The notes beneath the pieces were generated by a model that was given only the letters and a program-made list of their open reading frames with translations, had not been told where the DNA came from and ran no database searches. Shown piece by piece: positions 16,035-23,153 of a stretch of DNA of 64,000 bases (the stretch's first letter is position 1; every line of letters begins with the position of its first letter). Made by a program: the position numbers and the translations under genes. The stretch is taken from assembly GCF_900104675.1 (NCBI RefSeq), contig NZ_LT629945.1, positions 1,540,756 through 1,604,755 on the forward strand. The letters are read 5' to 3'. The DNA is from Angelakisella massiliensis (lineage in GTDB: Bacteria; Bacillota; Clostridia; Oscillospirales; Ruminococcaceae).

Positions 16035-17390
16035 TCACATGGTCTGCTGCCAGGTTTGTTCTTCTTCGTGATCGTCCTGGGCATGGCCCTGGGCGATTTT
16101 CTTTTGCTGCTGCTTACGGAGTGTTTTTCTGTCTGTGTGCGAGTGCATTGTGGTGCTGTCCATCACGGGAGCATCAGGCTGAGACCGCTCCAGACGGTAT
16201 CCAAGCCCCACCACAGCAGAAGCAACGCCCCCGTCCCCATCAGCAGGACCGCCCATGTGGGACCATCCAGGTGCGGCAGCCGCAGTCTGGACAGTCTGAT
16301 GCCGGGCAGAGAAAAACGCTTCTCGTTCCGCTTCCCAGCCTGTTCGCTCATCCGCTCCAGATGCTTCACCGCTTTCAGCAGCTCGTCCATCTGTGTCCGT
16401 GTCGGGAGCTGCGCCAGCAGTTCGCTGATCTTCTTCAGATAGCCAGTCTGTCTCTCGGTGTGGTACCCCAGTGTGTAGAGGCCGCTCTGCAGATCCTCCC
16501 ACTCTGCTTTCGTAGGATGCACTTCGGGAGGTAGTGTCAGCTCCTGCGCCGGAGGCTGCGGCGTGGTCTGTACCACCTGCGCGGGACGGTTCTTCTCCAA
16601 CAGCTCGTCCATAGATAATTTCTTCTCTGATCCTGAATTCATATTCCATATTCTCCTTCAAATATTTGTCCCCAAACAGCAGGCGGTCTCGGCACTGCCA
16701 GCCGCTGGGTGTGGTGTAGGTGATGTTCCGTCGGGACGCTTCCCAACGTACCTTGTAGCCCTCGCTCTCCATCAGCGCAATGAACTCCTCACGGCTGGAT
16801 GCGTGGCGCATACAGTCGTTGATGAGATTCATGAGCTGCAGCTTCTTACTCTGACCACGGGCGGTCGTGTGATACTCGCCAATCCTCATAGTTTTCGTTT
16901 TCTGCTTCCTATCCTTGGGCTGGAACACAGGGAGAGAAAACTCTATGCAGACCTGATCGTTGCGCTGTCGCAGTTCCTGAAGCTGATCCTTTGCGATGTG
17001 CAGTTTCTTTCCGGTATCGAAGTTGACGGAGTTGATGAGAAAGTGGGAATGAATGTGTTCCCGGTCTGTGTGGGTGCAGACCAGAACTTCATACCCCTCA
17101 TAGTACTCAGCCAGCTTCAGTGCCGCCGCATGAGCGGCGACCGGATCGACCGCTTCGCCTTTGGGGAAGCTCTGCACCATGTGGTAGAACAGCACGCCGT
17201 CGGTTTTGTGATGCAGCCGCTTGGGGGTCATGAAGTCCGCGTAGACAGATTCCGGCTGGCAGTTGATGCCTGTGACCAACTGTTGACCGTCACACTCGGT
17301 TTTCTTGTTCTGCATGGTGTACCGCATCACGGCTCCCATGCATCCGGTGGTCTGTCCTCGCTTGTAGTTAGTGAAGCTGATGATCGCCAT
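16035..17390 (-). CDS. Relaxase/mobilization nuclease of the second element
   Basis: This 451-residue protein is a relaxase of the PF03432 type. Residues 1-120 contain tyrosines near the start and the metal-binding HTDREHIHSHFLIN (H107, H112, H114, H116). It lies 3 bases after mobC, in the standard order. Residues about 260-430 are low-complexity and hydrophilic (many Ala, Gly, Ser, Glu). This unusual composition is explained by a second gene read in another frame over the same bases (16163-16642). The relaxase nicks oriT, which probably lies upstream of mobC at 17706-17906. Confidence 0.88.
   Translation of the reverse strand: MAIISFTNYKRGQTTGCMGAVMRYTMQNKKTECDGQQLVTGINCQPESVYADFMTPKRLHHKTDGVLFYHMVQSFPKGEAVDPVAAHAAALKLAEYYEGYEVLVCTHTDREHIHSHFLINSVNFDTGKKLHIAKDQLQELRQRNDQVCIEFSLPVFQPKDRKQKTKTMRIGEYHTTARGQSKKLQLMNLINDCMRHASSREEFIALMESEGYKVRWEASRRNITYTTPSGWQCRDRLLFGDKYLKENMEYEFRIREEIIYGRAVGEEPSRAGGTDHAAASGAGADTTSRSASYESRVGGSAERPLHTGVPHRETDWLSEEDQRTAGAAPDTDTDGRAAESGEASGADERTGWEAEREAFFSARHQTVQTAAAAPGWSHMGGPADGDGGVASAVVGLGYRLERSQPDAPVMDSTTMHSHTDRKTLRKQQQKKIAQGHAQDDHEEEQTWQQTM
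16163..16642 (-). CDS. Membrane protein nested inside the relaxase gene in another frame
   Basis: This 159-residue frame lies wholly inside the relaxase gene. It looks like a real protein: a Pro/Gln linker (residues 20-40), a predicted coiled coil (KKISELLAQLPTRTQMDELLKAVKHLERM, about 65-95) and a C-terminal membrane segment (WAVLLMGTGALLLLWWGL, about 128-146). AAGGAG lies 10 bases upstream of its ATG, inside the relaxase coding sequence. The overlapping relaxase frame is low-complexity, as expected where the other frame is constrained. RSF1010 and ColE1 also nest mob accessory genes, some with membrane segments, inside mobA. By analogy it may link the relaxosome to the membrane. Confidence 0.7.
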   Translation of the reverse strand: MNSGSEKKLSMDELLEKNRPAQVVQTTPQPPAQELTLPPEVHPTKAEWEDLQSGLYTLGYHTERQTGYLKKISELLAQLPTRTQMDELLKAVKHLERMSEQAGKRNEKRFSLPGIRLSRLRLPHLDGPTWAVLLMGTGALLLLWWGLDTVWSGLSLMLP

Positions 17391-17393
17391 TTT

Positions 17394-17705
17394 TCACCAC
17401 CGCTTTCGTTCCAGGATCAACCGGACAGCAGCGCAGAGGTCAGAGAACGCCTGTCGTATACCGTCCAGATTAATCACCGTGACGCGTCCCATGTGTGCCA
17501 GGGTGACGAGTTGATTCAGATTTCTGCCGATGGACTTCAGCTCCTTGAGCACTTCTTTCAGTCCATCGACGACCACAATCTGCTTTCCCAGACAGCAGGC
17601 GGTCACATAATCGCTCATGGACATCCCGGAGCGTTTCGCCAATTCCTTGATGGCCTCCCGGTCTTTGGATGCCATCCGGGTACTGAACTTGATATCTTTT
17701 TTCAT
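17394..17705 (-). CDS. mobC: MobC family relaxosome accessory protein
   Basis: This 103-residue protein has an N-terminal ribbon-helix-helix-like part (DIKFSTRMASKDREAIKELAKRSGMSMSDYVT) followed by LKSIGRNLNQLVTLAHMGR, the signature MobC motif. MobC binds oriT and opens DNA for the relaxase. GGAGGA precedes the ATG. Its stop lies 3 bases before the relaxase start, so the pair is one transcript. Confidence 0.9.
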   Translation of the reverse strand: MKKDIKFSTRMASKDREAIKELAKRSGMSMSDYVTACCLGKQIVVVDGLKEVLKELKSIGRNLNQLVTLAHMGRVTVINLDGIRQAFSDLCAAVRLILERKRW

Positions 17706-17906
17706 GTCGTTTCCTCCAAATCACAGATAAAGTGGGTCCGGGCTTCTGCCCGGAAATTATGCGGAAGGCGGGCGGCGGCTTTGCCGGCGACCAGACAAAC
17801 GCGATGCTGGCCACCTCCAAGGAGGTGATTCTCCCGCACCGGACTACCGCGTTCCACCTTCGGCCACAAGCGGCCCAACACGGCGTTTCTTTTGCCTTGC
17901 GGGAGT
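17706..17906. other. Candidate oriT region of the second element
   Basis: This 200-base spacer lies directly upstream of mobC and holds short perfect inverted repeats: TCCGGGC-TTCT-GCCCGGA (17737-17754) and CACCTCC-AA-GGAGGTG (17812-17827). Relaxase operons of this kind usually have oriT just upstream of mobC. No nick site can be named from sequence alone. Confidence 0.45.
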
Positions 17907-18980
17907 TTACTCGCCGTACCTGGAAACCGCCCGCAAATCGCCGCACAGCGCCCCGGCAGGGTCAACAGGGTCGACTGCCGGGACACCCTGGGTATCGTCA
18001 CTTTCGGCACGCTGCAGCTCAATGAGCCGCCTTCCGTTGCTGCGGCGCACCAGAGTGGAAATGCCGATTTTGCTTAGTGCGTCAAGGTTTTGCTGGATCT
18101 GTCGGGACACTTTCTTGGGCGAGATGTGCTCCACACCCAAAGGGTCGATTCGTTCAGACAGCTCTGTGGGAGTGCCGATAAATTCAGTTCGGTCACGCAT
18201 CAGTTCGGAGAGGAGATAAACGATACGGTCGCCCAGCAGCTCCGGCTGTGTCCGGCTGTCCGACACCAGTTCCCATACATTTTCACCGTTGCGCTCCAGT
18301 GTCAGCTCCCGGTATTCAATGTCACGGCCAACACAGGAGAGCTTCGCTCTACCGCTGCCCCGCCGTTCCTCCACCAGTGTGAAGCTGGAATCCACCGCAC
18401 CGCTGATAGCGGTGGTACCGGAGATGCGGTTGAACACATCATCAGCAGTTTCCTTGCGCAGATGATGGATCAGCAGAATGGCGATGCCGTGGGCATCCGC
18501 GATTCGCTTCAGTGCAGAGAGGTCGCGGTAGTCATTGGCGTAGGTTGCGTCGCGAGCTGGACGGACCATCTGCAGGGTGTCGATGATGACCAGCACGGTG
18601 TCGGGATGTGTGGCGAGGAAAGTTTCCACCTGCTCCTCCAGCCCCTGTCCAATGAGGGCGCACTCCGTGCAAAAGTGGACGCTGCTTGGCGCGTCCTCGG
18701 TGATCTCGAAGAGCCGGTTCTGGATGCGGAGGACGGAATCCTCCAGACAGAGATAGAGGGTGGTACCCTGTTTGGTGGGCATCTTCCAGACCGGCTCTCC
18801 CTTGGCCACCATAACGGACAGCCAGAGAGCCAGCCAGGATTTTCCCACCTTGGGAGAGCCGGCAAGGAGGTGCAGTCCTTGCGCGATCAGGGTGTCCACC
18901 ACAAAATTGGGCGGACGCAGAGGCTGGCTCATCAGGGCCGCCCCATCCACCGTGCGAAGCGGCGGGATGTTTTTGTTCAT
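17907..18980 (-). CDS. RepA-like AAA ATPase / replicative helicase
   Basis: This 357-residue protein has a Walker A GSPKVGKS (residues 41-48), a Walker B VLVIIDTLQ (about 130) and the LLIHHLRK sensor region. This is the RecA-fold family that includes the hexameric helicase RepA of plasmid RSF1010 (AAA_25). The C-terminal 90 residues are probably a winged helix (PKKVSRQIQQNLDALSKIGI). In mobilizable elements such helicases support replication of the transferred circle. It heads the minus-strand run toward mobC and the relaxase. The final 30 residues are poorly conserved in style. Confidence 0.82.
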   Translation of the reverse strand: MNKNIPPLRTVDGAALMSQPLRPPNFVVDTLIAQGLHLLAGSPKVGKSWLALWLSVMVAKGEPVWKMPTKQGTTLYLCLEDSVLRIQNRLFEITEDAPSSVHFCTECALIGQGLEEQVETFLATHPDTVLVIIDTLQMVRPARDATYANDYRDLSALKRIADAHGIAILLIHHLRKETADDVFNRISGTTAISGAVDSSFTLVEERRGSGRAKLSCVGRDIEYRELTLERNGENVWELVSDSRTQPELLGDRIVYLLSELMRDRTEFIGTPTELSERIDPLGVEHISPKKVSRQIQQNLDALSKIGISTLVRRSNGRRLIELQRAESDDTQGVPAVDPVDPAGALCGDLRAVSRYGE

Positions 18981-19008
18981 GAATCATTCCTCCTTTGTTC
19001 TGAGTATG

Positions 19009-19034
19009 AAAAAAGCGCCCACCACAGTGAGCGC
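19009..19034 (-). terminator. Leader terminator upstream of the RepA-like gene
   Basis: On the minus strand GCGCTCAC pairs with GTGGGCGC (TGTG loop, one G-T) followed by six T. It ends about 30 bases before the RepA-like start, with no minus-strand gene upstream, so it may attenuate that gene. Confidence 0.6.
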
Positions 19035-19062
19035 CTTTCCCGAAAGGAGTTTTTCCTTTCAC

Positions 19063-19090
19063 TTGATTATTGGGGGTATTTTGATAAAAT
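19063..19090 (+). promoter_or_regulatory. Predicted sigma-70-type promoter for the DUF6076-like gene
   Basis: TTGATT (19063-19068), a 16-base spacer and TAAAAT (19085-19090) lie 53 bases upstream of the ATG at 19144. Confidence 0.5.
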
Positions 19091-19143
19091 GAGAATATCA
19101 CAAGACAGGCAGAAAACAGATATAGGACAGAGGGGGTGGCCCT

Positions 19144-20268
19144 ATGCCACTGGGGATCCAACAGAACAACAATTTCCTGCATCTGACAATGGATGTCTGG
19201 CAGGATCAGATCTTTTTTAACGAGACCGTCTACCCGGCCGGCCACTTTGTCGCCGAACTGTTGAATGTTCCCGAGGAGACCATACGGGAACTGGTCACCC
19301 ACGGCGGCGCCATCAGCCATCAGGTGGAGGCCCTGGCCTTGGCCGGGCGAGGTGAATTGATCAACCTGCTGGACGGGACCCGCGTCTCTCTGGAGAAGCT
19401 GCTGGATGCCCTGTGGCAATGTCCACCGTACAGCCTGATGGACAAAGCACAGGAGCAGCACACATTGGAGGTGATGTTTTCCCCGGCATCCCACAACGAT
19501 CTGCTGAAGCCGGCTTCGCCCGTCCGGGAATTTTTCTTCCGCTATCTGGTGGCCGCCTTCAGCATTCCCCTGGGCATCCAGCACTTTGCCATGGCGGCAC
19601 GATATTTTGAGGAGGGCTATCTGCGACGGCTGAAGAAACGGACAGAGACCTTCTTTGCCATGGCCGCCCACGACTGCTTCAACAGCGAATGGTTCTGGGA
19701 TACGATGCGTGATTTGCCGGTGCCGGATGTTGAGCCATTCACCATCACACCGGATTTGAGATCCTCCTATGTCTTTGCCCGACACCCGAAACAGGAAAAG
19801 GAAACCGTATTTGTGAACCGGTGTTTCTTTGACCATACCATCAGCTTCTACATCTTTGACCTGATGAACGGATTGCAGCACGGCCATGCCCCCAGTCGGT
19901 GCTGTGGCTGCGGGACATACTTTCTCACCACCAACGGCCACATGCCGAAATACTGCGATGGCATTGCGCCTCAGGATCCACGCATGACCTGCCGGCAGTA
20001 CGGCGCCATGATGCGGCAGAAGGAACAAAACAAACAGCACCCGGTCTACCGCCTGTTCACCACCCGCACCAACACCATCCGCAAGCATCACCAGAGAGGA
20101 AAGATCTCCGACGAGCTACGCAATGAAGCACTGTATGTAGCGGAGAGCCTGCGGGATAAGGCGCTCATGGATAACGACTATGCTGCCAACGGCTATGCAA
20201 AGGACATGGAGCAGGAAGCGATCTATGCTCAGGCGAGAGCGCGCATTGCCCGGGAGAACCGGCCATGA
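19144..20268 (+). CDS. DUF6076-like zinc-cluster protein
   Basis: This 374-residue protein has a CCGCGTYFLTTNGHMPKYCDG cluster at residues about 255-275, extended by RMTCRQYG, so it can bind zinc through four or more cysteines. The pattern matches DUF6076 proteins of Clostridia mobile elements (family name from memory). The N-terminal 240 residues are not recognised. It overlaps the next gene, a sigma factor, by ATGA. The zinc protein plus sigma-like pairing is repeated in the first element at 11864-13652. Confidence 0.65.
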   Translation: MPLGIQQNNNFLHLTMDVWQDQIFFNETVYPAGHFVAELLNVPEETIRELVTHGGAISHQVEALALAGRGELINLLDGTRVSLEKLLDALWQCPPYSLMDKAQEQHTLEVMFSPASHNDLLKPASPVREFFFRYLVAAFSIPLGIQHFAMAARYFEEGYLRRLKKRTETFFAMAAHDCFNSEWFWDTMRDLPVPDVEPFTITPDLRSSYVFARHPKQEKETVFVNRCFFDHTISFYIFDLMNGLQHGHAPSRCCGCGTYFLTTNGHMPKYCDGIAPQDPRMTCRQYGAMMRQKEQNKQHPVYRLFTTRTNTIRKHHQRGKISDELRNEALYVAESLRDKALMDNDYAANGYAKDMEQEAIYAQARARIARENRP

Positions 20269-21230
20269 GCATGTACCACTGTGACACTCCCTGCCCCAGC
20301 AACGAGCAACTGGCCCAGCGCATACAGGACGGCGATCCGCAGGCCGCACCGCTCCTGCTTTCCCAGAATGAGGGATACCTGACCATGCTGGCCACAAGCT
20401 ACTGCGAGCAGTTTTCTCAGGACTTTCTGGTGGACGACCTCAAGCAGGAGGGGGCGCTGGCACTGCTGGATGCGGCGACGCGGTTTGATTTCTCCTATGG
20501 AACAAAGCTGCTGACCTATGCGACCCCCGCCATTGAGACGGCCATGCGGGACTGCGCCGCCCAGGGTTCTTTCTCTCTGTCGCTCCCGATGGACCGTTAC
20601 CGCCAGCTGCACCAGGTGGCTTTCCTCTATGCCACACACGAGCAGGACGCCGAAGCAGATATTCTGACCGCCATTCAAGAGAAGTTGGTAGTCTCCGCCA
20701 AAGTAGCCAAGCGTCTGCTGAAGGAATACCGCACCGTGTTTCAAGTCGAGTGTTTGGGCGAGCGTGTCTTTGACCTGGGGTATGGAGGTGACCCCGCCAG
20801 GGCCTATGACCGCTTCATGCGCCGGACACTGATCCTCCAGCGTATGGAGGAAGTGCTGAGCCCCAGAGAGCTGAATTTGGTGCGCTGTTATCTGGGAATC
20901 GGCCAGCCCAACGATCAGGGTATGACCTTTCAAGAACTGGCCATCCGGCTCAACTACAACGGCCCCAGTGGCGCGGAGAAAACGTATAAGGCTGCCATCC
21001 GGAAACTGAGAAAACAGTTGAAAGGCGGCGCTTACGGTCAGTGGCTCTCCATCCAGAAAGCCCTTCGTAGAGCCAGAGCCGAGGCAGAGGCTGATTCCGG
21101 TTACTATGTGCCGCCGCAGACCACCTGGCTGGACGAAAAGGAACTGGCGGAGCGGTTTCTCTGTGAAGTTGTTTCGCTGATCCACGTCCATGAGATCTTC
21201 AGCGACGCTTTGGAGCAGGAAACAGAATAA
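20265..21230 (+). CDS. RNA polymerase sigma factor-like protein of the element
   Basis: This 321-residue protein has a region 2-like block (VDDLKQEGALALLDAATRFDFSYGTKLLTYATPAIETAM, residues about 55-95), typical of sigma-70 core binding, and a region 4-like helix-turn-helix near residues 205-245 (MTFQELAIRLNYNGPSGAEKTYKAAIRKLRKQL). Region 3 seems absent or diverged. It is translationally coupled to the DUF6076-like gene. It may direct RNA polymerase to element promoters; no target sequence can be assigned here. Confidence 0.78.
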   Translation: MSMYHCDTPCPSNEQLAQRIQDGDPQAAPLLLSQNEGYLTMLATSYCEQFSQDFLVDDLKQEGALALLDAATRFDFSYGTKLLTYATPAIETAMRDCAAQGSFSLSLPMDRYRQLHQVAFLYATHEQDAEADILTAIQEKLVVSAKVAKRLLKEYRTVFQVECLGERVFDLGYGGDPARAYDRFMRRTLILQRMEEVLSPRELNLVRCYLGIGQPNDQGMTFQELAIRLNYNGPSGAEKTYKAAIRKLRKQLKGGAYGQWLSIQKALRRARAEAEADSGYYVPPQTTWLDEKELAERFLCEVVSLIHVHEIFSDALEQETE

Positions 21231-21272
21231 GCAGTGCGGCACCAGGCTTTGTCCTGATACCGTACTGCTTTT
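21230..21272 (+). terminator. Terminator after the sigma factor gene
   Basis: AGCAGTGCGG pairs with CCGTACTGCT (one G-T) around a 20-base loop and is followed by TTTTC. It overlaps the last base of the stop codon. Confidence 0.7.
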
Positions 21273-21275
21273 CAT

Positions 21276-21737
21276 TTATCCCATGATCCCGATTTTATTG
21301 CCGTTCTCGTACATGTCCTCGGCGTATTCCACATGGTTGGGGCCTTGGCTTTCTATCCAGCCGAAGCCTGGCACATAGACCATGTTGTCCGGTTCGCTGT
21401 CAGGTTCCGGGGCAGGCTCCGGTTCTTGCTGTGGTGCGGCATCCTGTTCAGGTGGGACTGGTACTTCACTCGCCGGGGGCGCTTGAGCAGGCGATGGCCC
21501 CGGGTCAATGTCTGCTTCCTCCACCAGTTCCGGCAGTGTTGCTTCCGCCTTTTCTTCCTCTGGGGATATGACTCCTTCTGTTTCCGGTATCTCCGAAACT
21601 TCGGGCTGTGTGGCGCTTACAACGGCTGGCATGGGCAGTGTGGGTGTTTCCCTGGCTGGTTGCTTCTGTGGCCACACAGCGGCACACAGAGCCGGGCAGG
21701 CAGCGAATGCTGCGGCAGTGATAATACGTTTCTTCAT
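21276..21737 (-). CDS. DUF6550-like secreted or membrane-anchored protein
   Basis: This 153-residue protein begins MKKRIITAAAFAACPALCAAVW, a signal peptide or anchor. It continues with a long Pro/Glu/Ala-rich linker (residues 25-115) and ends with NMVYVPGFGWIESQGPNHVEYAEDMYENGNKIGIMG. That C-terminal motif is characteristic of DUF6550 proteins in mobile elements (name from memory). AAGGAAG precedes the ATG, which overlaps the upstream stop as ATGA. The role is unknown; surface exposure is likely. Confidence 0.7.
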   Translation of the reverse strand: MKKRIITAAAFAACPALCAAVWPQKQPARETPTLPMPAVVSATQPEVSEIPETEGVISPEEEKAEATLPELVEEADIDPGPSPAQAPPASEVPVPPEQDAAPQQEPEPAPEPDSEPDNMVYVPGFGWIESQGPNHVEYAEDMYENGNKIGIMG

Positions 21738-22051
21738 GTTACTTCCTTTCCGGAAACGGAAAGAGCGCCCAATCTCTTCGCCGTACAGCGAGAGACTGAG
21801 CGCTCTTTTTCGAATTGATTCAGCTCCACGGAGAGCTGCCACGCCAGTTCAAATCCAGAGATAAAGCTGTCGATGGAGCGTTCCTCTGACATCAGACTCT
21901 GGGCATCCATAATTCGCAGTACCAGCCGCCGTTCCGGCTTCTCCAGCGCTTTGATCAGTGCCTGGTGGCATTCTTCCACTTCCTGCTTCTGCTCCGAAAA
22001 TTCTGGCGGGGTATAAAAGCAGTCGTAGAGGTCTTTCAGTAGTTTGTTCAT
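21734..22051 (-). CDS. DUF6809-like small protein of the second element
   Basis: This 105-residue, probably all-helical protein begins MNKLLKDLYDCFYTPPEF and contains SIDSFISGFELAWQLSVEL. It shares its layout (LY..., P.E, C, then SF..GF..A..L..E) with the protein at 14744 in the first element. AGGAGGTG lies 8 bases upstream of the ATG at 22051. It is coupled by ATGA to the DUF6550-like gene. The function is unknown. Confidence 0.65.
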   Translation of the reverse strand: MNKLLKDLYDCFYTPPEFSEQKQEVEECHQALIKALEKPERRLVLRIMDAQSLMSEERSIDSFISGFELAWQLSVELNQFEKERSVSRCTAKRLGALSVSGKEVT

Positions 22052-22152
22052 GCGTTGCACCTCCTGGTAGCAACACACAATACCAAAATCTCGAGGCGAA
22101 AGCTACCTAAATATTTTGAAATAGACGCATTCGTAGAATTCTTGAGAAGAGA

Positions 22153-22182
22153 TTGCGCCCGATCCCCCGCTTATGATATAAT
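22153..22182 (+). promoter_or_regulatory. Predicted promoter for the adenine methylase gene
   Basis: TTGCGC (22153-22158), an 18-base spacer and a perfect TATAAT (22177-22182). The intergenic DNA changes here from GC-rich to AT-rich, marking the restriction island. Confidence 0.55.
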
Positions 22183-22268
22183 AACGCTCACGCCTATAAA
22201 ACAGTTGCAGAAATTTTGTCTATGAGTTATAGTTAACAAAGATACAAAAAGGCAAGGAGGTGACGATT

Positions 22269-23120
22269 TTGAAGCCGATTATAAAATATCGTGGAGGAAA
22301 GCAAAAGGAAATCCCTGATTTTATAAATCGGATTCCACAGGATTATCACCGCTATTTTGAGCCGTTCTTGGGTGGAGGCGCAGTCTATTTTCATCTGGAG
22401 CCAGAGCAAGCGGTCGTTGGAGATGTAAATCCCAAACTGATTACATTTTATCAGCAGTTAAGAGACAACTACCCGCTAATGATGCAACAGCTGGATCAGC
22501 TTCAGCAGCAGTATGAAGCAAATCAACATGAGTACGAAGAATTAAAAAGGCAATACCCAAATGAGCGGTGCGAAAACCGCAACGAGGCATTATATTATCA
22601 TTTGCGTGAGCAATATAATCATCCTACAGGCGAGTATCTTGATGGAGTGTTATATTATTTCATCAATAAAACGGCGTATTCTGGTATGATTCGATATAAC
22701 AGCCACGGAGAGTATAACGTCCCCTTTGGTCGATACAGGCATCTGAATACAAAAGTTATTACAGAAGAACACCATGATTTATTGCAGCGGTCATTGGTTT
22801 TATGTTCTGATTATCGGACACTTTTCGAAATGGCGACAGAGAATGATTTTATGTTTTTAGACCCACCGTATGATTGTGTTTTTAATGATTACGGAAACAT
22901 TGACATGATGAATGGGTTTGACGAAAATGAACATCGAAGATTAGCTGCAGATTTTCGAAATCTAAGTTGTCCAGCGCTAATGATTATTGGAAAAACCCGA
23001 TTGACCGAAGAATTATATGCACCCTATATTCGGGGGGAGTACCAAAAGAGATATGCTGTGAACATCCGAAATCGCTTTCAGTCAAATGCGATTCATATTA
23101 TCGTACAGAATTATGATTAA
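22269..23120 (+). CDS. Dam-type DNA adenine methylase (D12 class)
   Basis: This 283-residue protein has the D12-class layout: KYRGGK near the start (residues 6-11), FEPFLGGGAVYF (about 30-41) for S-adenosylmethionine binding and the catalytic DPPYD (198-202). It methylates adenine, in this family often within GATC. AAGGAGG ends at 22260, so the GTG at 22260 overlaps the ribosome site and is impossible; the TTG at 22269, 8 bases downstream, is the likely start. The gene is AT-rich and faces the nuclease genes at 23135-26341, suggesting it protects DNA from that pair. Confidence 0.88.
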   Translation: MKPIIKYRGGKQKEIPDFINRIPQDYHRYFEPFLGGGAVYFHLEPEQAVVGDVNPKLITFYQQLRDNYPLMMQQLDQLQQQYEANQHEYEELKRQYPNERCENRNEALYYHLREQYNHPTGEYLDGVLYYFINKTAYSGMIRYNSHGEYNVPFGRYRHLNTKVITEEHHDLLQRSLVLCSDYRTLFEMATENDFMFLDPPYDCVFNDYGNIDMMNGFDENEHRRLAADFRNLSCPALMIIGKTRLTEELYAPYIRGEYQKRYAVNIRNRFQSNAIHIIVQNYD

Positions 23121-23121
23121 C

Positions 23122-23153
23122 AGCAGAGATGGGGCTACGGCCCCACCTCTGCT
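23122..23153. terminator. Bidirectional terminator between the methylase and nuclease genes
   Basis: AGCAGAG-A-TGGGGC, loop TACG, GCCCCA-C-CTCTGCT. The hairpin starts 2 bases after the methylase stop and overlaps the last codons of the converging nuclease gene. Confidence 0.8.

Noticed and set aside
16563-17828. 421-codon plus-strand frame opposite mobC and relaxase
   Set aside because: Antisense shadow of two clear genes on the minus strand.
22260-22268. GTG start for the Dam-type methylase
   Set aside because: It overlaps the AAGGAGG ribosome site; the TTG 8 bases further on has correct spacing.
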